Source of the DNA: Laburnicola sp. R22_1
Taxonomy: Eukaryota > Ascomycota > Dothideomycetes > Pleosporales > Didymosphaeriaceae
Direction: 5' to 3'
Assembly (NCBI GenBank): GCA_014281115.1
Contig: JACONQ010000001.1
Span: 1,922,001-1,986,000 of the forward strand
Length of the DNA: 64,000 bases
Below the pieces are notes generated by a model. That model searched no databases, had not been told where the DNA came from, and saw nothing but the letters and a program-made list of their open reading frames with translations. The first letter of the stretch is position 1; every line of letters begins with the position of its first letter. Both the position numbers and the translations under genes were made by a program. Below are positions 23,306-34,980 of the stretch, piece by piece.

Positions 23306-23882
23306 TAAATTGTTATTAAGCCTACTAGATAGAATTTCTATCTAAGTTTAATTTTAAAATTACTTATCGCTCTAGTAAATAAAGTGGCAAGCTAAATTTG
23401 CTTATATATAGGCCTAGCAATCTTTTATAAAATATTTATAATAATTATTTATAGTACTAGACTTAGATAATATTTACACATAATTGTGTTAATTTTAAAT
23501 CTACCCTACTAGTAGTTACTCTTAAACCTACCCTACTAGTAGTTCCCTATAAGTCTATCCTAAGGATAGTTATACTTTATACTAAACAACCTACTAAGAA
23601 AGTAGTATACACAGTTTATTTCGTATAGATGCTAGTAAAAGTAAAAGAATTAGTAGTTAGTTTTACTATAAAGTTATACTATATTAGTAAGGAGGCACCT
23701 ATTAGAGATAGGATAATTAAAAATAGTCTTTTAGAGAGTTATAAGATAACCTCGCTAGGATAGGCAAAGTTACTAAATATAAATCCCTCTATATATAGTT
23801 ATATTAGTATAATAGACTAGTTATAATAGGTAACTACTAGGAATTCTATTTTATAATAGATTATTATCGTAAAAAAGAATAG
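23306..23882 (+). pseudogene. Gypsy element A, end of RNase H and linker (part 4)
   Basis: After the Copia insertion the A frame continues with IEFLSKFNFKITYRSSK, which corresponds to the usual FxITYRPGK motif that ends gypsy RNase H. It then runs into a linker with KEAPIRDRIIKNSLLES that resembles the region before the integrase zinc finger. RIP stops occur throughout. It is interrupted near 23883 by the start of a large composite insertion. The zinc-binding and integrase parts of what I take to be the same element reappear at about 40.8 kb. Confidence 0.72.
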
Positions 23883-24075
23883 TATTTTTTTATTTATTTT
23901 TATTAGCCTATTCTTACTAAGAGGGACGTTAGCTAGCTATAGTAATTATATATTATATATGCTTAGTTATTAATTATATAATATTAGTTTAGTGTACTAT
24001 GCCTATATATATATTAGTAATTATTCTATACTTATATTCTATAAGTATATATAATGCGTTATCCCTTCTAGGTAA
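23883..24075 (+). repeat. About 190-bp dispersed repeat, left copy (possible LTR)
   Basis: The sequence around TTAGCTAGCTATAGTAATTA and TATAAGTATATATAAT is repeated in the same orientation at about 33371-33570. The two may be the LTRs of a retroelement that carries gypsy D inside it, but no matching target-site duplication was found. Confidence 0.6.
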
Positions 24076-25254
24076 AAGTATAAACTGTCTTCACTTATTA
24101 GTTTTTAAGTAGCCCTACTACGTTTAATTACTGCGATTTTTATTACGTTACTAGCACCTATAAATATTATATAATATTATATATATTTTTTTATAACTAA
24201 GGGGTTTCTAATAAAATATTATAATAATAGTAGTTATTTCTCCTACTATTATTAATATAAAAAAGCGTTTTAAGGTAGTATTAATAAAAAGGGGTTAGCG
24301 CGTTACAAGTGAGCTAAGCAGGCTTAGTAGGCTTAGCGCGCCTACTTTAACTAAAAAAAAATCTATATACAAAACTATGTGTAAGGCTATATTACTATAC
24401 TATAGTTTAGAGTGGGGAAGATATAAGATAGCGCTAGCGCTATAACACTATAACTATTATTTTCTCTACTATTATCTCTAAAGATTGCTAGTAATAGCTA
24501 TTATATTAATAGGTTTATACTATTATAAAATACATACTAGGTAGGAGCTTATACACTATAGGTATACTAATACTCTATCTCTATATTAAGATTAATCTTA
24601 ATTAGGATTTTACTATTATTCTATTTTCTACTATCTTTCTAAGCCCTAATACTAAAGTTACCTTTAACGCTACCTAAAAGTATGCTCTAATCTATTTGCT
24701 TAAAGTTACTAGGCCTATATTAAAATACTACTCTATCTAGAAGATTATTAATAGGTTAAAGTAAAAGGTATACTTTACTCTATATAAGGCAGTTCTAGTG
24801 TACTAGTTAGGCTAGTAATAGATTAGTAACTATAGACGCTATAATAGACACGTAGGGTTTCTACTATAGTTTATTATATTACTATAGATTAGAATAGCAG
24901 CAATAAAGGGCAAGGGTAAGGGATAAAAAAAGGTGTTTGTTAATAAGTTACTAGGGAAGGAGAGTGTTATATAGATATATTAGATTCTTGCAGTTATTAT
25001 AGCGTTAGATAGTAAGCTAGTAAGTGTATTATATAAGTGTGCTGCGTAGCAGCGCGTAAATACGGCGCGATTACTAATAATAGTAATAATAGAGCTTATT
25101 TTTTTATACACACTTTAAGTAAATTTTAATAAGTATTAGAGCGCTTATAGATAGTAGGGTAAGTGCGCAGTAATTGCTATTACGTTAGCAAAGACTAGAA
25201 GTAGATTATATTTTTAGGCGCTAGACTAGAGCGGCCTTTCTATTCTAACCTACA
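24076..25254. pseudogene. Decayed coding-like region of unknown element (host of gypsy D)
   Basis: From about 24640 to 25254 one + strand frame reads almost continuously if TAG/TAA are taken as Gln or Trp, for example TKVTFNATQKYALIYLLKV, YFTLYKAVLVYQLG and SNYRRYNRHVGFLL. I cannot assign it to a family. At about 24185-24345 is a segment present inverted at 33130-33250. Gypsy D splits this region at 25254 with a clear duplication. Confidence 0.4.
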
Positions 25255-25719
25255 TATTACAAGCGTGGACACAGCGAGGTTAGTAAGGACTAATAGTTAC
25301 GCGCGGGGCATTCGCATAATAAGACACGAGGATAAGTTAGCAAGTTACGTAATAAATCACTGCGATTATAGTAATTAGAGTAATTAGGGGCACATAACAG
25401 ATTACTATAATTATAGTAATTAGGCTAATTAGGCTAATTACTATAATTATAGTAATTATAGTAAGTCTATAAAAGATTAGAACTATATAGATTAGGGGAA
25501 TCTTCTTAGTTTTAAATCTTTATAGTTAATTCTCTTACAGTACTATCTTCTATATAGATTAGTGCTAGTTATTCTATATTATTTAGGATTAGAAGAGCCT
25601 TATATAAGACTATTAACATCTTACTTAATTCTTTCTAAAGCCTCTAATATAGACATCTCTAAGTTTACCTTACCTTCCCTCATTTAGATTAGAATAAGGT
25701 ATAAGACCCTATGTTAACA
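25255..25719 (+). repeat. 5' LTR of gypsy D
   Basis: This 465-bp repeat matches 31877-32341. It starts TATTACAAG (TG changed to TA) and ends ATGTTAACA. It contains several AGTAATTA-rich short palindromes (around 25375-25455). Confidence 0.9.
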
Positions 25720-25863
25720 CTTTAACTACCTAATAGGTTTTAAGAAAATAGTTAACACACTATAATAACGTTAGCGAGTACCTAAGCACTAGCTAGTAGT
25801 GGCTTAGTAGCGACACCTACTAGCAGTAGCACTAGTAAACTAACTATAAATATAACTAGTGTA

Positions 25864-26870
25864 ATGGCAGCACAAGCAAACTAGATTTAATAGTTAGAAG
25901 CATAGATATTAGAACTTCTAGTGGCTGTCACAGCATAATAGGCAGCAGATTTAGGAAAGACTATTTAACTATCTATAGAAAAGTATAGTGGGGAAAAAGG
26001 ACTAGAAAGGTTTCTTACTAATATTGAGTTGTACTGTTAGTACAATTTGGTCTTGTTTCCTATAAAATAAGATAATATTCTCGCAGCTAGCCTATACTTA
26101 AGAGAAAGGGTAGCGAAATGACTTTAGCTATTAGTAGATATCTTTATTACTAAGGAGAAGATTAGCGAGATATAGGACAAAACTAAGCTTGTGTTTAAGA
26201 TATAGTAGGACTTTAAGAAATAGATGCAAGTTATATTTAGAAAAGTTAATAAGAAATAATAAGCTAAATAATTGATTTAATAGTTATAATAAATAATATT
26301 AGTTAGTAAGTATGCCTTAGAGTTTAGGTAGTTATAATCTAAGGCTAAGTGGGATAATGCAGCATTAAAGGCAGCCTTCTACTATAGACTAAAGAATAGT
26401 GTTAAGGACGCACTACTACTCTATAATAAACTAGATAACTTAAGTAAGTTAATTGAGATTATGGCACGTATTAACAACTATCTCTAAAAAAGAACGCAGG
26501 AAAAGAAGTATAGTAGAGCCAAAATAATTACTAAGCTAAAGGAGGAACCTAAGATAAGACGATACTATAACAAGGATAGAGATGTTATTATGGCTAGCAA
26601 AGTCTAGAAAAAGAAATCTTCTAGAAAGAACGCACCTAAAGAATCTTAAAAGGATAATAGTCTATTAAAAGAAGAAAAACGGAGCCGCTATAATAACCGC
26701 GCATATCTAGCATACGGCAAGCAAGGCCACTTTAAATAAAACTGCTTAGAGGAGCAAAGGATTAGCAGGGCTAGAGCTATAAGGGTAGGAATAATCAAAT
26801 CCTATAAGGAGTTAACACTACTAGACCTAGATAAGAAGTACGCGGCTCTTAGTTAAATAGAGTATAAAAT
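25864..26870 (+). pseudogene. Gypsy D gag, decayed
   Basis: A candidate ATG at 25864 starts MAAQAN. The frame includes EKYSGEKGLERFLTNIELYC, a capsid-like stretch (PIK...DNILAASLYLRERV), and a CCHC-like knuckle at about 26690-26752 reading NRAYLAYGKQGHFK then NCLEE; two of its Cys are changed. Stops are TAA/TAG only. Gag would package the element RNA. Confidence 0.72.
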
Positions 26871-27729
26871 AGCAGTTAATAATAAATACTACAAAAAATA
26901 TAAAGAAGACTAAGGGGTTATAGCCTAATAGCCTGGCTATTAAGACTATTTTCTAATTACTATAGAGGAATGCGGAGCGCGACTGGCCTATAGAAAAAAT
27001 AAGGATCCTTACCATATTTACTATTAACAGGATTAGAAGGACTAGCACAAGCTACTAGAATAGTACTAATACTATAATAATATCTATAAAACCTATAAGA
27101 CGCATAAGCATGCAATAGAATAGTGGTTAGTAGGACTAGAGAAAGGAGATATAGATAAAGAACTCTATAATTAAGAAGACTATAAGGTCTAATATAAGAA
27201 AGAACACAATAATTTACTAGAATAAATAGACTACAACTAGAAGCAATGCTTAAAACATACCTATAAGTAGGAGGAAGCATTAACTAGTAGACATTAACCT
27301 AGATATAGGCACCGAAGGCCTTAGGAATGTTAGGTATGGAATTGCTAAAAACACTAGAATAGTAATATAGATAAGAAAGAAGACTAGCACATAAAAGACG
27401 CACGAAACTATTATAAGTAATAGTATTAAGATATGAATACAGATCCTTATTTAGATAAACCTTAGTTAAAGTGTAACTAGAACAACTGCCAACATTATTA
27501 GAAAATAAAGAAATTAGCAGGATGCTTTCTATCTAATAAAACCCTTAATAAGGTACTATAGTAGCGATAATATATAACTATATTATGGATAGAGTATTAC
27601 AAAGACTAGTATTAAATACACCTTAATAATAAATAGGGCGCGGGATAGTTTCTAAGGGGTCCAAAACTAATAAAAAACTAGAAAGCTCTTAGTAATAGGA
27701 TTACGCTAGTAAGATCAAATTAACAACTC

Positions 27730-30700
27730 TTTATAAAGTACACTACAACGCACAGACGCGCCTAAAGATAAATATACTAGTGCAAGAATATAAAATTTAC
27801 GCGCTTATAAATAGTGGCGCTAAGTAAACCTTTATATTGCCATAGGTAGTAAAACAATATAATATACTGTACTAGAATAAGCTAGAATCTATAAAGGTTG
27901 TGCTTATAGATAACACACTACTAGGATATAGGGATGGCGTAATACGCCTTAAGACCTAAAAGGTATTGCTAGAGTTTGCTAGATTAGAGGACTAACAATA
28001 AATTAATATTATGGATCTTAAAGAAGAAGATATATTAATTAGATATAATTAGCTTAGAAAGTATAATTCCGCTATTAATTAGCAGAACAAAATATTACAA
28101 AGCTAATAGCCTATAAAAAAGGTCGCTTTATAATAAAGGTTAGTAAGAAGAAAATCTACAAAGTAGGTCGCTTTAGACTACAACTTATAATTAAGCCTAA
28201 TAATCTATAGTATACCCTAGCCAGGTAGGATTTGCAAGATACTAATAATAAAGATTATACGCATATATAAGAAGGACCCTTAGAGAGTAGAAGTTATCTA
28301 GGTATAACAAGTTACAACTATAAAGGATAAATCCTAACCTAGCATACCTTAGAAATATAAGAAATACCGCGAGCTTTTTAAGGAGCACGATAGCGATAAT
28401 CTACTAGAGCACTAGAAGTAGAATTATAAGATTTACCTAGAGAAAGGAGCGAAGCTTAAGCCCAGACATATATACTAGCTATTAGATAGCTAGTAGGAAG
28501 AGCTAAAGGCGTATATTAATAAGAATCTTGCAAGAGGATTTATACAACAGAGTGGGAGCTTAATAGCCTTACTAATTCTATTTATACTAAAGAAGAGCAG
28601 TAAGCTAAGACTTTATATAGACTATAGATAGCTAAATAATACTATAAGAAAGAATAGATACTTCTTACCTCTTATTTAAGAACTTATAGATTAACTCTAG
28701 AGAGTAAAGTGTATTATAAAATTTAATATCCGTAAGAGCTATTATTAAATATAGATTACAAAGGGATTTAAATGGCTTACTGCCTTTAAAACGCGATATA
28801 GCCTATTTAAATACACAGTTATGCCTTTTAGATTAATAACCACGCTAGCGACGTTTTAGGCAGTTATTAATAAGGCACTACACAAATACTTAGACGTATT
28901 CTATATAGCGTACTTAGATAATATACTAGTGTACTCTAAGGGATTGCTTAAGAAGTATATAGAATATATAAAGAAGGTGCTTAATAGGCTAAAGTAGTAT
29001 AGATTACTCTTATAGTCAGAAAAGTGTAAATTCTATATTACATAAACCGGATATCTTAGATTTATTATTAGAGAAAATAGTATTACTATAGACTCTTAGA
29101 AAGTCGCGGCTGTATAGGACTAGCTAGTTTCTAAAATAGTTAAGAACGTGCAATCTTTTTTAGGATTTGTGAACTTCTACTAAAAGTTTATTATAGGATA
29201 CTTGAAAATCACAGCGCCTCTTACGGAAATAACTAAGAAGGAGAAAGAATTCTCCTAGGGCCAGGAATAGCAAGCAGCTTTTAAGAAGCTAAAGGAACTG
29301 TTTACTATAGCACTATTACTATAGATATAGAATCTAACACAACTAATATAGGTGGAAACAAATGTATTAGACTACGTCTTAGAAGCTATACTTATATAGT
29401 AGGGTAAGAATGGGAAATAGAGACTAATATTTTACTATTCTAGAAAGTTCTTAGGAGTAGAACTTAACTACAACGTTTATAATAAAGAACTATTAGCAAT
29501 AATAAATTCCTTTAAACAATAGGAACCACAGCTTATAGAAGCTTAATACTAGATTAAGGTATTCTTAGACTACTAGAATCTTATAAGTTTTATATCAACT
29601 AAGAAACTTAACTAATAATAGGTTAGATGGACAGAAATAATGGCGAACTACAGCTTTAAGATCTACTATCGCCTAGGATTACTAAACAGAGTAGTAGACG
29701 CCCTTAGTTAAAGATTAGATCTTAGGAAAATAGACTAACTTAGGACGCACAACGCGGTATTATAAATAGAAACTAATAGGACTCTTTAGTATAACTAGCT
29801 GTAACTAGTAAAAGTGGTAATGTTTTAATATAAAGGACCACAAGTTAAGAATTTTTAGGACTACTTTTAACTAGGCTAAGAGTAATAAGAATAGTATAAT
29901 CTAAACTAGTAGATATAACACGCTACAAAGGATTACAATAATTAAGGCAAGATTAAGGTACTAGATAATATAGTTAAGACCTTAATTAAATTATAACATA
30001 AGTTAAGGGAATGGAGATATCTAGGTATTAATAAAACAACTTAACAAATTTGGCTAGAATATAATATTCCACACGCGTATAATAAGGTAAGAAAGATTAT
30101 AGGCAACTATTTAGTATATGCAAAGAATAAGCCTAAGAGGCATAAGCCCTATAGGTTATTACAACTCCTAACACTACTTATACGGCTATAGACTAGTGTT
30201 ATAATAGACTTTATAGTAAAGCTTCTAATGTTAGTAGAACCTAGATTCAGATAACTATGCAATTTAATATTAGTAATTATTAATTAATTAACTAAATAGG
30301 CATACTTTATACCCACAAATAAGTCTATTATAAAAGAAGACATGGCTTATAAGATTATAAGAAATCTTGTCGCCAATTACAAACTGCCAGAGGAGTTTAT
30401 TATAGACTATAATAAACTATTTATATTAAAGTACTAGGAAACGTTACTGACAATACTAGGGATTATTTGTAAGCTCGCAATAATAGCTTACGCCTAAATA
30501 GATAGCTAGATAAAATAAAATAACTAGATACTAAAATAATATCTATAAATATATATTAATAAGTTATAGAACAACTAGGTTAAACTACTACTAATAGCAC
30601 AATTAATGTACAATAGCGTAAAGTCTAGTATAATAGAACGCTTACTACACTACGCAAACTATAAATATGAGCCAATTACTTATTAAGATTTAAAGAATAT

Positions 30701-31235
30701 TAAGAGCCTTTTAGTATTGGCTAATAAAAAGGCCCAGCTTATATATAAGCTACACAACAATTTAAGCAAACAAATAGCTTAATAGAACCTTATAATAGCT
30801 AAGCAAGCAAACAAAAATAGGCTTAAGGAACTAATCCTTAAGAGGGGGGATAAAATTCTCTTATTATAAAGAAATCTAAAAACTAAGCATCTATTTAAGA
30901 AACTTAATTACCTCTAAGTAGAACTGTTTAAAATCCTAGAGAAATAAGGACTAGTGAACTATAAGCTAAAGTTACTAAGAAAATCTTGTATACACCCTAC
31001 CTTTTATAAATTGCTCCTTAAACCAGCACTACTAGACGCTAAAATTAAAATATAACTTAAACTTAAAGACGAAGAGTACAAGGTTAAAGAAGTTAAAGAT
31101 CTATAGAAGTTTAGATATTAGTAAAAGTACTTAGTTAAGTAGAAAGGATGGCCTACTAGCTAAGACACATAGGAACCTATTAGAAATATAGTAGGATGCT
31201 AGCAGCTAGTAAAGCAGTATTACTAGAGGACGTAG
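27730..31235 (+). pseudogene. Gypsy D pol with C-terminal chromodomain, decayed
   Basis: Protease: YKIYALINSGAK at about 27780 (DSGA changed to NSGA). Reverse transcriptase at about 28340-29090: KLRLYIDYRQLNN, KCIIKFNIRKSYY, FKYTVMPFRL, then AYLDNILVYS, the YLDD box with the second D as N. RNase H at about 29280-29620: FYYSRKFLG, NKELLAIINSF. Integrase at about 30000-30780: KPYRLLQLL, IDFIVKLL and a clear core. Chromodomain at about 31075-31190: YKVKEVKDL, KYLVKxKGWP, TxEPIRNI. Chromodomains in this clade are known to steer integration towards marked heterochromatin, which fits insertion into older transposons. A minus-strand 106-codon frame at 26960-27280 is a shadow in the preceding spacer. 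Confidence 0.88.
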
Positions 31236-31876
31236 AAACTATACCTAAAGAAGGTAGCAAACTACTAGAAAACTACTTAATAGCGTTAAGTAAAGTCTAT
31301 AATAAGGGCGAAAATCCTACTAAGGCATTAGCGCCAGAATAGTTAACTAAGAAATTATTAAGCTTCCTAGCAGCTTCTATCTCTAATACTAGATAAATAG
31401 CCTTTTTATAAGCACGTTTCTTAGCCTACTATAGTATCTTCTTATTCTATAGGAGCTGTATAAGAATAGCTAAGAGAGCCTTCTTATCCTTCTTTACCTT
31501 CTATAAGTACTCCTCCTAAGTCTAGTTAAGAGACTTCTAGAATAGGTTAGTACAAGGACGCCTAAGGCGTATGCACTTAGAATAACAAAGAAAAGAAAGA
31601 TTAGCTATAGCTAAGCAATTAAAACTCTAAAGGAAACAATAATTATAGAAAATAGGCATAAGTGTGCTGCTGCGAGCAACCTTAGCTATAAGATAAAGAT
31701 AGTTATAAGTTAGCGCAGAAGGATCCCTAGGCATTATTAGGATATAGGACAAGAATAAAAGATTAAGCGTAATTAATGCCCGCGAATAAGGCAGAGCGCA
31801 CCTTTATACTTAGAAAACCCTAAGCGGCACAGTAAGAACAAGGATATTAGAATAATAACCTTAAGAGGAAGGCGAT

Positions 31877-32341
31877 TATTATAAGTGTAGATACAGGAAG
31901 GTTAGTAAAAACTAATAGTTACGCGTAGGGTATCTACATAATAAGACATAGGAATAAGATAGTAAGTTATATAACAAATTACTGTAATTACAGTAATTAG
32001 AGTAATTAGAGGCACGTAACAGATTACTATAATTATAATAATTAGGGTAATTAGGCGGATTACTATAATTATAGTAATTATAGTAAGTCTATAGAAAATT
32101 AAAACTATATAGATTGGGGGGATCTCCTTAGTTTTAAATCTTTATAGTTAATTCTCTTACAGTACTATCTCCTATATAGATTAGTGCTAGTTATTCTATA
32201 TTATTTAGGATTAGAAGAGCCTTACATAAGACTGTTAACATCTTACTTAATTCCTCCTAAAGCCTCTAATGCGGACATCTTTAAGTTTACCTTACCTCTT
32301 CTAATTCGGATTAGAACAAGGTACAAGACTCCGTGTTAATA
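31877..32341 (+). repeat. 3' LTR of gypsy D
   Basis: This 465-bp mate of 25255-25719 starts TATTATAAG and ends GTGTTAATA. It is followed by the TSD variant CTATA. Confidence 0.9.
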
Positions 32342-32346
32342 CTATA

Positions 32347-33370
32347 CAGGCTTATGTTAAAAAAAATGTAGTTAAAAAGGGTAATTAATAATAAATAAAT
32401 AATGCGACCGATATTATATATATACTAAGCCCTAGGACTAAAGCATATTAAAGTTTTTCTAATACCTTTCTTAGCTTCTAAGATAACCTAAAATAACAAC
32501 ACCCTACCTACCTACCTATCTACCGCGTTACTAGATAATTAATACCTACTTTTTAACCTTTTACCGCATTACTAGATAATTAACTACTTAAAACCTTTAG
32601 ATATATACTCTACTACTATAATATATAATAAATTACACACATGTCTACTTCTAACGCTAAATAGTACTCTACTATCCTCTACTAATAACCTATTAACCTA
32701 TTAACCTCTAGACACCTAGCTATTACTCTACCTATCTTTTATAGAAATTCTATGGTATAACTGTATACCTATATATTCTCTATACCTCTAGTATCTACTT
32801 AGTATAGCTATTATTATAAAAGTAATAAGCTATTAATTAGAAATCTAATATTACTTATAGCTCTTAGTAGTAATTACTTCTATAAGCTACGTAGTAGTAT
32901 ATAGCTACTAGCCTAGACTTTTACTTTATAAAAATATTTATATTCTTTTAGTTCTTATTTTAAATAGTTATAAGCACCTTACACCTAAACTAGTATAGGG
33001 CAATCTATATTATAAGGCTTATTCTACCTTTAATTCTAAGCTTCTACTTACTAATATTTGTATTCTACTTAATATAGCAATCTAATTCTATAGTAGCTAT
33101 TTACTTACTATAGAGATTCTTAGTATAGACTATATAGTTTTTAATAACCCCTTTTTATTAATATCTTAAAATACTTTTCTGTGTATACAATAGTAGGAGA
33201 GATATCTACTATTATTATAATATTTTTATTAGAAACCCCTTAGTCGCAAAAAAAAACTTAGTTTTTAATATTAAGTAGCGTCTAGCTATTATACCTAGCC
33301 GCGTTATATCTAGCTATATTATACCTAGCTATATTATTTTTTGCGTCTCCTAGGTAGGAGCGTAATACTA
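32347..33370 (+). pseudogene. Decayed coding-like region of unknown element, right part
   Basis: From ATG 32641 a frame reads MSTSNAK and continues for about 200 codons with only TAG/TAA breaks (for example LPIFYRNSMV, YSYYYKSNKLLIRNLI, SSNYFYKLRSSI). The YSYYYKSNK part could be a degraded CxxC zinc motif (C to Y changes are RIP-like), but I cannot prove it. At 33130-33255 lies the inverted partner of 24185-24345. It is probably the 3' side of the element interrupted by gypsy D. Confidence 0.35.
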
Positions 33371-33570
33371 TATTTTGTTTTTTATTCGTTTTTATTAGAC
33401 TATTCTTACTAAGAGAAATATTAGCTAGCTATAGTAATTATATATTGTATATGCTTAGTTATTAATTATATAATATTAGTTTAGTATACTATACCTATGT
33501 ACATATTAGTAACTACTTTATACTTATATACTATAAGTATATATAATATATTAACTTACTTATAGACAAT
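33371..33570 (+). repeat. About 190-bp dispersed repeat, right copy (possible LTR)
   Basis: Same orientation and sequence as 23883-24075 (shared TTAGCTAGCTATAGTAATTA core). See that entry. The boundary is approximate. Confidence 0.6.
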
Positions 33571-34980
33571 AACACTTATTACTATTATAGCTCTCTGCAA
33601 GTCTACACTAACATATTCTATTAGTAGCCCGGACAGATTAGTCCGCCGGACAGTTTTTGCCAAGACTACAACACTTCACTATAAATCATAATGTCTCAAC
33701 AATACGACGCATTATTATCTAATTAAGAAGGCAGAATTAAGCTTGCCCTTCACGCCTATTAAAATAAGCAAATTTTAAGCCTGCAACGCGCTGCTACAGC
33801 ATATAATATCCCAAAGTCTACACTAAGCAATTAAATTAATAGAATTACCGCCTAAGTAGATACACAATTAGGCATAGCAAAGCTCACTACAACCAAAGAG
33901 CAGACGCTCATATAGTATATCCTCAACCTAGATTCGCGAGGATTTGCACCCTAGCTAGGTAAGGTGGAAGATATGGCCAACAAACTGCTGGCTGCGCGGC
34001 ATAGAGACCCTATAGGACAATACTAGGCTTAGCGCTTCGTAAAGCGCGTACCTAAGCTTAAAATAGCTTTCAATTAAGCGAAGGACTAATAGAGGATATA
34101 ACAGGAAGACCTAGAGGTTATAAACGCGTAGTTTTAGCTAGTAGAGGACACAAAAGCCAAGTATAGAGTGTAGGATAAAGACATCTATAACTTCAATAAG
34201 ATAGGCTTCTAAATAGGAGTTATTGGCTTAATAAAGGTTGTAACTGGTTTAGAAAGACGTTCTTAACCTACGCTTGTTTAGCTAGGCAACCGCAAGTAGG
34301 TCATAGTAATTTAGAGTATTTGCGCTGCTAGGTATGCTGCCCCGCCCTTTATTATCTATAAAGGGCAAGTCCATATCTTAGCGTGGTATAAGGAGACTAG
34401 TATCCCTCGCGATTAAAAGCTCTTAGTCTCTAAGACTGGCTAGACCAACAATAAGCTTGGAGTCGCGTGGTTAAAGCACTTTAACGCGTATACAAGGCCG
34501 CGCATAGTAGGGTTATAGAGGTTACTTATTCTAGACAGCTATAAGAGCCACCACTCCCAGGATTTCAAGGATTATTGTCTGGAACAGAAGATCCTAACAC
34601 TCTGTATGCTAGCGCACTCATCTCATATCCTCCAGCCACTTAATATAGTCTGTTTCGCGCCACTAAAGCTAAAGTACTCCCAGCGCGTGTAGGACTTAGC
34701 GCGCCAACGCGTCTTTTATATTAACAAAAAGGGCTTCCTACTAGCCTTTCGCAATGCGTTTTTTAATATATTTACACTAGAAAACTACAAGAAAGCCTTT
34801 AAGGCCTCTAGGCTTGTTTCTTTAGATGCGTTAGTGGTGGTAGATCGCCTTAATGTGCGTATTCACACTCCACCTTAGGGTACCCCACTAGATACACCAT
34901 GGCAAGCCAGGACCCTAAGCAATACCCTTGAGTTTGGATCCCAGTTAAAGATCGTACGCGACTCTTTTATTCGGTCTCTA

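Larger units (their letters stand above)
25255..32341 (+). mobile_element. Gypsy chromovirus D, complete outline, RIP-decayed
   Basis: Two 465-bp LTRs (25255-25719 and 31877-32341) bound a 7087-bp element. The flanking duplication is CTACA on the left (25250-25254) and CTATA on the right (32342-32346), which differ by one CpA-to-TpA change. Internal order on + is gag with zinc knuckle, protease, RT, RNase H, integrase, chromodomain. It lies inside the unidentified region that starts near 23.9 kb. Confidence 0.92.

Noticed and set aside
26960..27280. 106-codon minus-strand frame in gypsy D
   Set aside because: It is antisense to the D gag-pol spacer; the composition is that of reversed AT-rich DNA (Tyr/Leu-rich). 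No domain.
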